A stretch of 64,000 nucleotides of DNA, from positions 72,555,554-72,619,553 of the forward strand of contig OX485803.1 in NCBI GenBank assembly GCA_950295325.1, read 5' to 3'. Position 1 is the first letter of the stretch. The number at the start of each line of letters is the position of its first letter. The notes under the pieces were generated by a model that was not told where the DNA came from, searched no databases, and saw only the letters and a program-made list of their open reading frames with translations. This DNA is from Polytrichum commune (taxonomy: Eukaryota > Streptophyta > Polytrichopsida > Polytrichales > Polytrichaceae). The position numbers and the translations under genes are program-made. This document shows, piece by piece, positions 22,072 to 34,100 of the stretch.

Positions 22072-25000
22072 ATGTGCATGTGTGTAGGCGTAATGGAGGG
22101 AGTTGGTGGAAGAGGGGATTCCTTCTCTGAAGACATGGGCAGCACCCAATCTCTGTCTGGGGATGAGCTAGACATTGTCGGGGAGGATAGTTTTGATGAC
22201 AGTGCAGATGAAGGTCATTTGGGGAGTCCTTCGCCATCTGACCCTTTTTGCCCCATTGTGGAATGTGCGGGGCTTTCACGAGCTTCATGGGTGAATTTGG
22301 ATGTGGTACTTGTTAATGACAGTGGAGTTGCTGTGGCGGAGGGTATTTGTCGTAACACACATCCACAAGATTGCATTGATGAACACCCCCTTGGCACCGA
22401 GGACGTTGGAGTTGTTATATTAGAATCACTCGTACATTCGGAAGTCAATCCAACTCATAGGTTCTCGTTGCGAAGGTGGCCGTTGAGGAATGTGACAATT
22501 GAGGGGGTTAGCTTGCGCGACCATGAGCGACGACACGTCCAAATCCAACAGGAGCTCCAAGCAAACATTCGGCCACGCAAAGGCCTTCGGAAGTACGAAA
22601 CATTGACACGTCCTACTCCGTCTGCAAATAAGTGTAAAAGTCAAAGGTTGCTCTGTGAGGAGTCTATTAGAGAAGTTGCTACGAAGGATTGTTGTGTACA
22701 TCGTTGTTGCCAATTGTTCCCAAGAGATAAATTGAAGGCCATCCGTGAAGAAATGTGGCTTGGAGATTTCCGTCTAAGATCCACCAAAAAACTTGATGTC
22801 CATAGGGCGATACATGTGAACGGAGCGGGTCGCAAGGTCATCACCCTTGAGAGCATAGACGTGTGTTGTATGGCATGGTACACCATTCATGGTGTGTCGA
22901 AAGCGGAATTTTATAGACAAGCCGCGCATGCCAATGAAGGCCGCCGTGCCCGTCACCATGGGAACATGGGCTTAAAGAAACCAAGAGAAGCAACGAGACA
23001 AGCAACAGCCACTTTGGCAACCATCATTGTCCCCCTTGCCGATGCAATGCCGCACAAAACACGCACACTCACAACCGGTGAAAAGGTTGTGGAGAAGGTT
23101 CTTCCTACAGGCACGAAATGGAAAGACATATTGTTGGACTTAAACGCAGTTGGCGAGAAGGCCGGGTTGGACCCAATTTCGTTGTCGAAACTGAGTGCTA
23201 TCAAAAAATCTCACTTTAGCGAATACATCACAAAAAGACGAGGCGACAAATTTGCCCGTTGTTCCAAATGCGAGAAGTTGAAACGCCTTCGAGATGCACA
23301 CACGATGGGGACAGAGTCCTATGCTGCACATCAAATGAACTATTTCAAGCATGTGAACATGCAAGAGGCACACCGTAATGATTACTACACAAATAGAGCT
23401 TTGTCCATCTCCAGGCCTTTGGAAGTCCTTACAATCATCCATGACAAGATGGACCATGCCAAAACAGCCTCACCATGTTTTGCAAATCGAATCAAAGCCA
23501 CGGACGGCCTTTTTAAGCTTCATGTTTCGGTTACAGGTGATTTTGATAACAATTGCATTGCATTACCTAAACACAAATTTGTGCGTTTAGGTTTGTACTT
23601 GGGGCCATACATGTACACCATGTGAATTTTTTGGTGTTATAGTTGAATATTAAACCATTGGGTTGCCTTTGCAGGAATGATTGCACATGGGCATGGTGAT
23701 GTCAAATATGCTCATTATGCTCTTGATTTGTATCCGGCGGATTCAAACCACACGATAGGGTCATTTGCAAAGCTTTTACGTGATTTGGAGAAACCGCCGT
23801 CCTATTCATCAAGATTGTTATTTGAAAACTCGGGATCAACACCTCTATATGAAGCGGTCTTGGATGGAAGAGATGTATGCGTGCACTCATTGCCGGAGCC
23901 ACCAAGTGAAGATGTGATTGCCAAGAATTTGCCCCCAACTCTGCGTGTCCAATTGGACAATTGTGCGAAGGACAATAAAAGTAGATATGTTTTTGCATAT
24001 TGGTCGTTGTTGGTTGCGAAAGGCATTTTCAAGGAGGTTTTTGTGTCCTTTCTATTGGTAGGCCACACGCACGATGATATTGATGCGTCCTTTGGGCGGT
24101 GGAGCATGAAGTTGCGCGAGGAGGATTTTCCAACAATCCCATTGTTGATGAAGTCGTACATGGATTTGGAGAACATTCCCGTCATCCCCCATATGATCGA
24201 GGAGGTTCCAGACTTCAAGGCATTTATAGAACCGTATATTCGAAGCGGAGCTCACCGATTGATCGGGCATACGAAGGCACAACAATTTCGGTTCTACGTG
24301 CGTGACGATGGTGTCCCCGCCATGCAATACAAGTTGTTGTGCACATCACAAGACTGGAGCCCGCCGGAGGGTCTCCTTGTATGGCGTGTTGATGGGGAAG
24401 GAAGGACGATGTTGCCTGACGGAGAGCCTAAGCCTTGCAAACCAATACCCATGAAGAATTTGGAAGACATTTGTAAAGGCATATCAGGCTTCATACAATA
24501 TTGGGAGAGTTTGAGGGTAGCGGATGTTGGTGGATCGTGTTGGCTTCGTTACGGAAGTTGGATACAATATTGGACACGTGTTCGTGGCGCTTTGGCAAAC
24601 CTTCATCAAGATACACCCCTTACTTTAAGGCATGGGTTTTGGCCACAAACACGTGTCAATGTACAAGCTTCGGAGGCTAGTCTTTTGGGAAATGGAGAGG
24701 TTCGAGAGGAGTTTGATGTGGACGACCATTACGTGGGGCCTGCTAGTAGTCGTCCGCCACCATCTTTCCGCATTGCAGTGGATTGTCATGAAGGTTATAT
24801 GCTCATTTTGCGTCCTGGAGATGAGACATATGCAAAGCCAGTGTGGGTGGCAAGAGCTTTGTCCAAACCAAATTTTGTAACTTCCAGCCCTCATTTTCGA
24901 CAAATACAAGTAGAGTACTACCGACCGACAGCACGGAATGAAGATGTTGTTCGGCATTATACAGGCTGGGATACAAACCCTAACTTTCGGTGGAAGGTGG

Positions 25001-25161
25001 ATTCTGAGCATGGTCCATCTTGGGTAGATACAGATTCCATATTCATAGCATGGAAACCACGGAAAAATCATAGTGGATCAGTGTCCATCCCTCAAAAGTA
25101 CATAACTTTTGCAAAAGACAACCTTGCTCGGATCGCAGAAGAAGCAACCCACGTTGAATGA
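22072..25161 (+). CDS. DUF7869-type DDE-like protein (putative transposase or derivative), two exons
   Basis: Exons 22072-23590 and 23675-25161 join in phase 1 (GTTTAG|GTTTGT to TTTGCAG|GAATG; 84-bp intron), giving about 1001 aa ending in TGA. ATG 22072 is the first in frame, but a tgtgtag|GCG acceptor at 22087 means a later start (ATGGAGGG, 22093) is possible. The N-terminus is acidic. Cys-rich CCVHRCCQLF and the CSKCEKLKR motif precede the core. Proposed catalytic acidic residues are in IHDKMDHAKT, VQLDNCAKDN and VGHTHDDIDASFGRWSMK, which spell the pattern I know as DUF7869, an RNase-H-like family abundant in non-seed plants and some animals. The junction restores a continuous LGMIAHGHGD. 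The C-terminal 350 residues contain an aromatic WVDTDSIFIAWKPRK block. No disruption is visible. Degraded antisense relatives lie at 34932-35055 and 38945-39290, so it is a multicopy family. Confidence 0.65.
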
Positions 25162-25632
25162 GAAGTTGGTAGGATTGTGTTAGCATGATTATAGTGTAAA
25201 CTGTAATTCGACGAATATATATTACTCATATGTGTGCTCCTCAAACTTGGGGCAAAGTTTGGGTAGAACTTGCGAATGCTATATTGTTTGGGGTTGGATG
25301 AATATCCATTTACTATATTTCAATACAGTTGTGAAGTTCATTTTTTTTATTAAGTTTGGGACTAAATTTTCCATTGAAGAAAAATGCATTTATTGCATGC
25401 ACTTTGTATGTTGCAATGTCTATATTTTATTGACCATGCTAATAATAGAAATCATTTTATATGTTTCTTGGGTGAAACTAGTTTGGAGTGCTCTACCCAA
25501 AGTGTTTTTGTAGATGAAGTTGGTGTTGAGTGCTCTACCACATGTGCTTATGTCCACACATAATAGATTTGGGATATTAGAACATATAATATATTTGAGA
25601 TCGTTCTCAATATAGTTTCGGAACACGGAATG
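25162..25632. other. 3' flank of the DUF7869-type gene
   Basis: AT-rich with no recognised gene. It contains a short duplicated phrase (agtgctctaccc-aa-gtg / gagtgctctaccacatgtg) at about 25486 and 25531. Confidence 0.45.
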
Positions 25633-25697
25633 TTGTTTGATCCATATATTAATTTGAGACTAGAGAAAGTCTCAATTTAACGAATATAGTGTTACAT
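25633..25697. repeat. 65-bp direct repeat, right copy
   Basis: Partner of 20094-20158. It ends exactly where recognisable gypsy gag sequence begins. Confidence 0.85.
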
Positions 25698-28600
25698 CCT
25701 AAGGTGGGTGGCCAAGGGGCCCCATTAGTCCTACCATGCCAAAATTGTCATCAATATGGGCATGCTATGCCCCAATGTCCACAACCCCAACAACCTAGGC
25801 CGGTTTATAAGCAGGTCGAGGTTCCGCTGCGGGAGCAAACTGCTCTAAACTATGGACGCACGGAGGGGGTGGAAAATCAGGACAAGTGATGTGAGGGGGT
25901 GGAGCTGCTGCCGAGCACGGAAACCATACATGAAGGTGTGGCGGACCGGGACAGGGAGTTTATCAGGGAACCTAGACCACACCCCTTCAAGGAGCCGGTA
26001 GTAAGAAGAGTGAGTACCCGCAGTTCCACCCACACAAGGAGAAATGCAAAGAAACCCTCACGGAAAAGAGAAGAACGGAAACCTAGTTCCTCCTCTGAAT
26101 GAGAATCCCCCATAGTCAACGCGGAAAAAGGGGTGGACAACCCATTTCCGGATGTTAGGATGGAAGTTCGAAGGGAACTAGAGGAAAACAAAAAAATAGA
26201 AGTAGAGCCAACTAGGAGAGTTAGATTTTCAGGGGAGACCACTAACATAGGGGAGAACAAACCAATATGAGTGGATGAGTATGACATTATCCAAGATATC
26301 AAGGATCAAAAGGCCAACGTTACTATAGGACAATTGCTCCATGATAATGCAAATTATCAAAAACAAGTAAGGGAAGCTTACATCCGCCCTCGGCGTAGGA
26401 GAATCCGCCTTCCACCCGTAGCGGTCAACTTTTCCGCGATAGAAGATTATGGTGCTCCGGAAATAGCAGTAGAAATAGATGGGTGCATAATCCCGAATGT
26501 TCCAGTAGATGGAGGTTCTGGAGTGAATCTAATGTTGGAGACCACGGCCAATGACCTTGGGTACACCGTTTTTGAGCCCACCATCCAAGTCTTTAGAATG
26601 GCGGACCAATCCCGGGTAGTACCTCTAGGAAAGTTGACTCGGATCCCTACCAAGATCGGGGAGACCACTTACCCTCTCAATTACGTGATTCTTAAGATAG
26701 ATACGGGTAGACCCTTCCCTTTGCTTCTAGGGAGGCCTTGGTTGTATCTTGCAGAGGTACGAGTTGATTGGGGAAAGAAGGAATTCACCTTTGGGAATCC
26801 ACCTTTTCCCCTACCCTGGAAACATGAGGAAAATCTGGGAGAGACAAGCGACACGGATGGGTACACGTCTGATTGGTCTGACCAAGGAGAGGAGGATTCT
26901 TCAATGGCATATTTGGTGAAGATGTTTAAAGATCAAACCGAGGCGGATTACGGGTTTCTGGATGCGGTGGAAGAGCAAGGCATAATGGAGGATACCACGG
27001 AAATCACGGAAAACGGCATCGCGGAAACTTCAGCACCAAGCATTGAAGATAAGTCCTTGGGTGAGCAATCATTCCCTCTTACTCAAGAATGGATCTATCA
27101 GCAGATTATGGGAGGAAATTTACCCATCCAGGAGGGGGAAAACATCCGCACCCCACCGCAATGGGGAGAGCTTCCAGATTCCGTGATCGATGGAGCAGAT
27201 AGAGTAAAAGCGGTAGTATCCCCAGAGGATTACCAGGCAGTGGAGGTCCAACCCGGAAAGACATTCCACCTCGGTAAGAGCTTGGCTGAGGCGGAAAAGG
27301 CGGAGTACATGAGCTTACTATCGGAGTTTTCCAATATTTTTGCATGGGAACCTTCTGATTTGACAGGGATCCCTACTTCACTTGGAGAACATCGAATTGA
27401 ACTTATGGAGGGAGCAAAACCGGTGAGACAACGCCAATACCGCCTCAACCCCAAGTATTCCGCGATGGTGAAGGAGGAATTGGAAAAGCTACTGGAGGCG
27501 GGATTCATTTACCCGGTCAATAACACGGAATGGGTTTCCCCCATAGTAGTGGTACCCAAGAAAGTGGGAAAAGATGGGAAAGTTAAAATCCGAGTTTGCC
27601 AAGATTTCCGGAAGTTGAATGCGGCAACCAAGAAGGATTACTTTCCGCTACCTTTCATAGATATGGTGTTAGACCACGTGGCGGGTCAAGAGTGTTTTAG
27701 CTTTATGGATGGATTCTCGGGTTATAACCAAGTTTTCATCCGAATCACGGACCAGCTGAAAACCACTTTTACCACCCCATGGGGGACTTACGCATTCAAT
27801 CGAATGCCATTTGGGTTGTGCAACGCCCCTGGGACTTTTCAGCGCCTAATGATGGACATCTTTATAGATTTTCTCCAAGATTTTCTAGAAGTGTTCATTG
27901 ATGATTTTGCCGTGTTTAGTAACGCGGAAACTCATCTAGGGTACTTGCGGAAAACTTTTGAGCGGTGTAGGGAGACAAACCTCAAGCTGCATCCCGGAAA
28001 ATGTTTCTTTGGAATGCGATCAGGAGTTTTGTTGGGGCACATTGTGAGCAAGGAAAGACTCCATGTGGATATGGACAAGGTAAAGGCTATCCTTCAATTG
28101 GTAGCGCCACGGAATGTGAAGGAGATAAGGGGTTTTCTAGGATGTGTAGGGTACTATAGGAGATTCATAGAATGCTATGCCCAACTCGCATCCCCTCTCA
28201 CGGAGTTACTAAAGAAGGACGCGGAATTTGTGTAGACCGCTACACGGCAAGCGGCTTTTGAGAAGTTGAAAGTCAAACTAACGGCCGTACCCATCCTTTC
28301 ACCTCCTAAATGGGATCATACCTTTCATGTTACACTTGATGCATATGGGTGGTGTCTAGGTGCTATTTTGTGGCAGGAAGGAAGTGAGGGTGGTGAGAAG
28401 CCTATCTACTTTGCAAGTCGACAAATGAGTGCGGCGGAAAAGAATTACACCACCACGGAAAGGGAAGCCTTGGCGGTGGTTTACGCTTGCAAGAAGTTCC
28501 GACATTACTTGTTGGGGTATAAGACCGTTTTCCACACGGATCATGATTCCCTCAAGTATTTGGTCAACAAGCCCGACCTCTCCGGTCAGATTGCTAGGTG

Positions 28601-30155
28601 GATACTATTGCTTCAGGAGTTCAACTATGAAGTAATGGTGAAACCCGGAAAAGCCAACCAGAACGCGGATTACCTTTCCAGGATGCGGGGGGAGGAAGCA
28701 ATCCAGGATATCCAAGCCGAATTCCCTGACAAATTTGCGGATGCAATAGAGGAAGGGAAGGAAGCTGAAGATATCTCGGAAATCGATCCAGTAATGGAAA
28801 GTATAAAAATCCCAATCACGGAAAGTGTCCGTGATCTATCCCAAGAGCGAAATGTCTTCAGGACGGAACCCGAGGTGGATCCAGAGTTCCGTGATATAAG
28901 AGAATATCTTACTTCACATATTTACCCTCAGAGCTTGAGTAGAGAAGAGAAGGTGGTATTCCAGTATAAGGTTGCTCCTTATACTTTGATCAGGGGTGTC
29001 TTGTTCAAAAGCGGCCCAGATGAGCAACTTCGAAGATGTTTAGAGCCCGGAGAGCGGAAACCAATGATTAGGAGTTTGCATGAGGATCCGGTGGATGGAC
29101 ACTTTGCGGTTCAGAGCACGGTGGGACGGATCCGAGCAGCAGGGTACTGGTGGCCCTACCTTCGTAGAGATGTGAAGCTCTTCGTTCAAAGTTGCGATCC
29201 GTGTCAGCGAACGGGAAATCCCAGAACGCGGAATCACTGGCCGCTTACTCCAATAATCCCCATAGCCCCTTTTGAAAAGTGGGGGGTGGATTTCATTGGG
29301 CCCATTCTACCTATCAGTAGGAAGAAGATGAGGTATATCATCTTGGCAACGGACTATGCCACCAAGTGGGTGGAAGCTTGGGCCACCACCCGAAATGATG
29401 CCCACACTTCCGCCTCCTTCTTGTTTGAGCGGATCATGATGAGATTTGGATGCCCATTAGAGCTGGTCAGCGATAGAGGAACCCACTTCTTGAATGAAGT
29501 GATTTCGAACCTCACAGCAAGGTATGGTATCAAACATCGAAAGACCACTCCCTATAATCCAAAAGCCAATGGTCTCACGGAAAGGGCAAACAGAATAGTG
29601 GGCAACATCCTTAAAAATGTAGTTTCCGCCCACAAGACGGATTGGGACGAGAAACTACCTTCTGCGGTTTATGCTTACAACACCTCCCACAAAAGCACCA
29701 CGGGACGAAGTCCGTACATCTTAGTTTATGGATAAGAGATCCTGCAAAACGTAGAAACCGAAATCGAAACCCTAAGGGTGATGGCTTTCCGTAATGGAGA
29801 GAGGGTGGACTTTTTGGACAACCGCCTCGAGAAGATTGAAGCGTTAGAGGAAGCTCGAGGGGAAGCACTACAACAGACGCGGAAAATCCAAAAAAAACGG
29901 AAAACGGCTTTTGACAAGAAGGTACCAGTTGATAACGGAATCATGGAAGGCAAAATGGTACTCCTTTACGATAGTCGCTACCAAAATTTTCCCGGTAAGT
30001 TGCACACTAGATGGATAGGGCCATTTGTGGTAGACAAAGTTTTCGATAATGGATCTTTACAATTGAAGGATTTGCAAGGGAACCTGTTGGAGACAAAAAC
30101 CAATGGGTCCCACGTAAAATTGTACCGCCCTCACAAAAGTGCGGATCACGACTGA
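25698..30155 (+). pseudogene. Gypsy gag-pol remnant with five in-frame stops and no frameshift
   Basis: One reading frame runs 25698-30155, interrupted by TGA 25887, TGA 26100, TGA 26268, TAG 28233 and TAA 29733. Landmarks: CQNCHQYGHAMPQC zinc knuckle (25737-25778); protease VPVDGGSG (about 26505) and LLLGRPWL; RT with VCQDFRKLN, MPFGLCNAP and FIDD (about 27895); RNase H TLDAYGWCLGAIL and HTDHDSLKYL; integrase HHCC zinc finger ending CDPCQR and core acidic residues in VDFIGP, VSDRGTHF and GLTERAN; and a terminal chromodomain-free RWIGPFVV segment. The TAG falls where gypsy proteins usually have Trp before TATRQAAFEKLK, and the TAA follows LVYG. All five stops can arise by single C-to-T or G-to-A changes, typical of deamination of methylated DNA. 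Not translatable as it stands. Confidence 0.85.
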
Positions 30156-31104
30156 TCCTAAACCTATATGATCGGATTTCGTTGATTTTTTAGATATGAG
30201 TTGATAGGTCTAAAGTAGCATTTTCCTTTATCTCCTTCATTTTTTATTTTTTATTTTTATTTTATTTTACTTGGCGGGCTGCCCAAGGAGACCGGGCAGT
30301 GCAAAAAAAAAAAAACCAGCTCCCTATAAAAGTCGAGGAGGAGGGGAAACCCTCCCTCTTTTCCTCTTGCACACCTGCTGCCGGTAGAGCTCCTGCTGGG
30401 CGGGGGGTTCAGAGGTACTCCTGGTCACAGGGAGACGACTGGGTATAGTGAGGCAACTGGTGTACAAAGCCCGGACAGAGGGCAGATGCAGCCCAGGCAG
30501 GTGACAGCAGACAGAAGCGGCTGTGCAGAGAGAGGAAACTGCTAGGCAGAAAGGGGAAGTTGATGTGCAGACAGAGGCCGGGACAGCAGGCAGAAGACTG
30601 CGGACAGAGGCAGACCAGACTGCTCTGCAGACAGAGGCCGGGAGAACTGCACACAGACTGCTCTGCTTTGAAGGATTAAGGTTAGCATTGAGAGGTGATT
30701 AAGAAGTTGAGGTGCTGAAAGAGGCATTGAGAGGTGAGAGGATTAAGCATTGAGAGATGGCATTTAGGGATTGAAATGATTAAGGGGAGTTGAGTGATTG
30801 CATTGAAGGAATTGAGTGATTGCATTGAGAGGTGAGAAGATTTGAGTGATTGCATTGAGAGGATTAAGCATTGAGAGATGGCATTGAGAGGTGAGAGGAT
30901 TAAGATATGGCATTGAGAGAAATTGAGTGATTAAGGTTAGCATTGAGAGGTGATTAGGAAGCAAGAGGTTTTCTAAGGAGTTAAGAGAAATTGAGGGGAT
31001 TGAGAGGGACGGGTTGCTCTCCACCTTTTAAGAGCATTAGGACCAAGATTAAGGGTTAGGATTCTATAGGCTCGCGGGGACGCTCCCAATTGAAAAAGGG
31101 GTGA
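30156..31104 (+). other. Untranslated region between pol and 3' LTR, with purine-rich minisatellites and PPT
   Basis: Contains CTATAAAAG at about 30323 (TATA-like), a cagacagaggc-rich tract (30470-30660) and a gcattgagaggtgagaggattaag minisatellite (30665-30990). The tract TTGAAAAAGGGGTGA (31090-31104) directly precedes the LTR TG and fits a polypurine tract. Confidence 0.65.
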
Positions 31105-34100
31105 TGTCGCGGCCCGCAATTTTTTAAACTCTTAAGAAACCTTGTTTTAAGATTAAGGAATAGGTTTGAGCAAGGAAAACATAATAAGTAGACTACTTTA
31201 TTGGTAGATTGTTAGGTAGGCTATTTAGAATTGAGGAAGAAAAACTAAAATCCTTAGAATAGTTAAAAATATCGAATTGAGTTAGTGCTAGGAATTCCGT
31301 TTCGACTCGGAAACCTTAGAGCGGAGCGGACCGCACAGGCGACGGCGGGCCGCAACCACCATGGCCACCCAAACACGGAAGCGGATCGCGGACAAGCCGT
31401 TAGCCCTCCGCAAGGTGCACGTGGTCACCCCCACTGGTCGAGAGGAGAGCAATGAGTTGGAGGCAGACTTGAGGCGCATGGGCTGCCTCGGATTATGGGA
31501 AAAATCTTCGAGAGTGCGCTGTGAGGAGATGGTAAGGGAGTTAGTTACAGGGGAGATGGACCACGTTTACGCTTCCCCATTCGGGGCCGACCAGATAGGT
31601 GGCATGCGGAATTGTGGAGTCGGATTTACGGCTTCAAACAAGGAGAGGAAGGTATGGCCACTAAGAGAGAGGATTGTACCAGGGACAAATTCTCCCAGAG
31701 GCTAGACCCCAAGTATGGATATTTTATGAAGGATTGTAAAAACGAGAGGGAAAGGAGTATATTAGCTTTTCTAGTGCCTATCTTCAGCCCGGAAAAGCCT
31801 TATAACATCACTCTTACCCTTGTTACCACCTTACTTCTTGCATACTCCGAGAAGAAAGTGGTGGATTGGGGGAGCATCATTGGAGAGTTGGTGCACAAGT
31901 TGGCAACCAACACTAAGCGCGGCCAACGTTCCTACATAGGGTCTTTCCTCTTCCACCTTTACGCATACGAAAACCTACTCACGGACGAAGATGACACCCT
32001 ATGAACATCGCATCAGTTCATGTGGGAGCTCCAAACTACCGACTCGGAGCCAGAGATGGGCCATGAGGATTCGAAGGAGAAAGACGTAGTGGAGATGAGC
32101 AACGAAAAGCGGCCCGTGACCAAAAAACGGAAATTAATATTGGAAAATCGTGCGACGCGGACCAGGTCCGCCACCAAGTCGGTGGGAGGTGGAACCTCCC
32201 ACCAGTTCCTTGGAGGACAATCCGGTGGACTCCATTATCCGCGACTTGGAGGGAGTACGGTCCCGGAAGGTGGACTATGAGCTACAAATGCACCAAGTAG
32301 GGGAATTGGTGGGCAACCCGCCGCGGGAGAGTTTGGTTGCCGCAATAAAGGAGGTTATCCAAGATCCGCGTCGGTTGCGGGAGCTGGAGCGTAAAGTGGA
32401 CCACCTTACTGCGGAAAAGCGGAAGACCGCGGAGCGAGTGCGGAAGTTGGAGGCGGAGCGAGAGAAGCTCCTTAAGCAGGTAAAGGATACCACTCTCATG
32501 GTACAAAAGTTAAGTGATATGCTGGAAATCCCGGGGAACGTGTAGTGGAAAGCCAAGATGTTCAACGCGGAATTGAAGAATGCGGGCCACATTTCCGGGT
32601 CGAAGATGGTTACCTTCATCATGGATCAAGGGAGTAAGATGGACGCATCCTTGAAAGCAATGAAGGCCCTCATTGCTAGTTGCACGGAGTTGTTTCCCGT
32701 GATAGTTGAGTCATCGGAGGAGAGGGAGTCTTCATCCGACTACTCCGACTTGACCCCTCATGACATGGTGGAAATTCAAGGTGCCGCGGGGGAAGGTGGA
32801 AACCAACCTACGGAAGAGGTGGACCAGGTAGAGGACATCACGGCAATCACGGTCCTCCCGGTTTCCACCACTGAGGTGTTAGTTCCCAAGGCCACCCCAG
32901 TTTCTGCCGCGGTTGGTGAGGAAACCTTGGGTGATTGCCACGTGGCCGAGGTCTCAACTCCAATCCTTGCCACGGACTTCCAAGTGGTTGTCCGGGATCC
33001 GCCGCCACTTGCCATTCTTGCTCCGGAATTTCCGCCGGACAACCAACTGTCCGCACCACTGGCACCGGACGTTGCGGAAACGGTGGACCGCGTGGGAGTG
33101 AGGTCCGCGCCGAATGCTCACAATGTGCAAGTGGCGCCACCACGTGCTCCGTTTTTGGCAACGGACAGCGCGGACCACCGCGAGGAGCGGAAGCAGAATA
33201 AAAAGGAAGCCAAGTTGAAGAAGCGGAAGGATAAAGAGTAGATTTTAGTTAGGATTCCATTTTGGTTTGTTTTGGGCAAGTAGTTAGGTGGCCCCGGATT
33301 GTGCGCCTCGTCATTTTCTTTGTTTAGGTTTTGACCTCTCCATGAGGTGGATTGTCATGACTGCCACGTGGCCCGCGATTTCCGGCATAGAAACCATTGT
33401 ATGTGGGCGTTAGTTTGGTTTTTAAAGGGAGAACACTTCGGTGTTTCTCTCATCATTTTACAATACAAGTGTTCTTTTGTTCAATTCGGACCTTATGCTT
33501 TACTTCACCTTTGGTTTGAGTTGAGTCTTGAGTACATGTGTAATGCAAGTGGTTCCTCTTTTCCGTACTTGAGGTTTCCGAGTTTTCCGCCATTCCCTAT
33601 CATTGTGTAGGTTAGTTAGGTTAGTATTCCGCGATAGGACAGGGGGTCAGTAATACCCCGAGGTGCGTGTGGTTAAAACGCCCCTGTGTGAGCAGGTGAT
33701 GGGCGGAGGAATCTTAAGCGCGGAAAGGAGGAAAGGATTGGCCGAGCAAGGGGAAAGAACCCCACCGTGGGGTTGTTGGGCAAGGGAAGTTCCACACACA
33801 CGGTAGGTTCTTCCCCACTTACTCCGTCCAACTAGGGACCGACAATGAGCAGCAGTGGATAGACTTGTCCAATAGTAGGGGGAGAGTTATGGTTTACGCC
33901 TTCCGCTTGCCGTGACCTGGAGGTGGATCACACCGATCAGCAGTAACGGAATGGTCTAGAACACTCATGCACCTGCCGCGACTGGCGCTTGGTTCCCACC
34001 GCGGATGGTAGGCGTGGTAGCCCCATCCCTATGTTAGCCCCGCCGTCACGGAAATCAACAAACCTTAGGTCCTATCTTGTGTGACCTGTGGAACAGCACA

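Noticed and set aside
24625-25071. Minus-strand 148-codon ORF similar to a plus-strand ORF at 39007
   Set aside because: It is the antisense of the DUF7869-type gene. The similarity shows that 38945-39290 is an antisense gene fragment, not a shared protein.
20000-25697. Search for the gypsy 5' LTR left of the element
   Set aside because: No TGTCGCGG start or accessory-ORF sequence was found there, so the 5' end is called missing.
25633-25704. Helitron 3' end (hairpin followed by CTAA)
   Set aside because: The hairpin is imperfect, the distance to CTAA is long, the next base is not T, and the left copy lacks CTRR.
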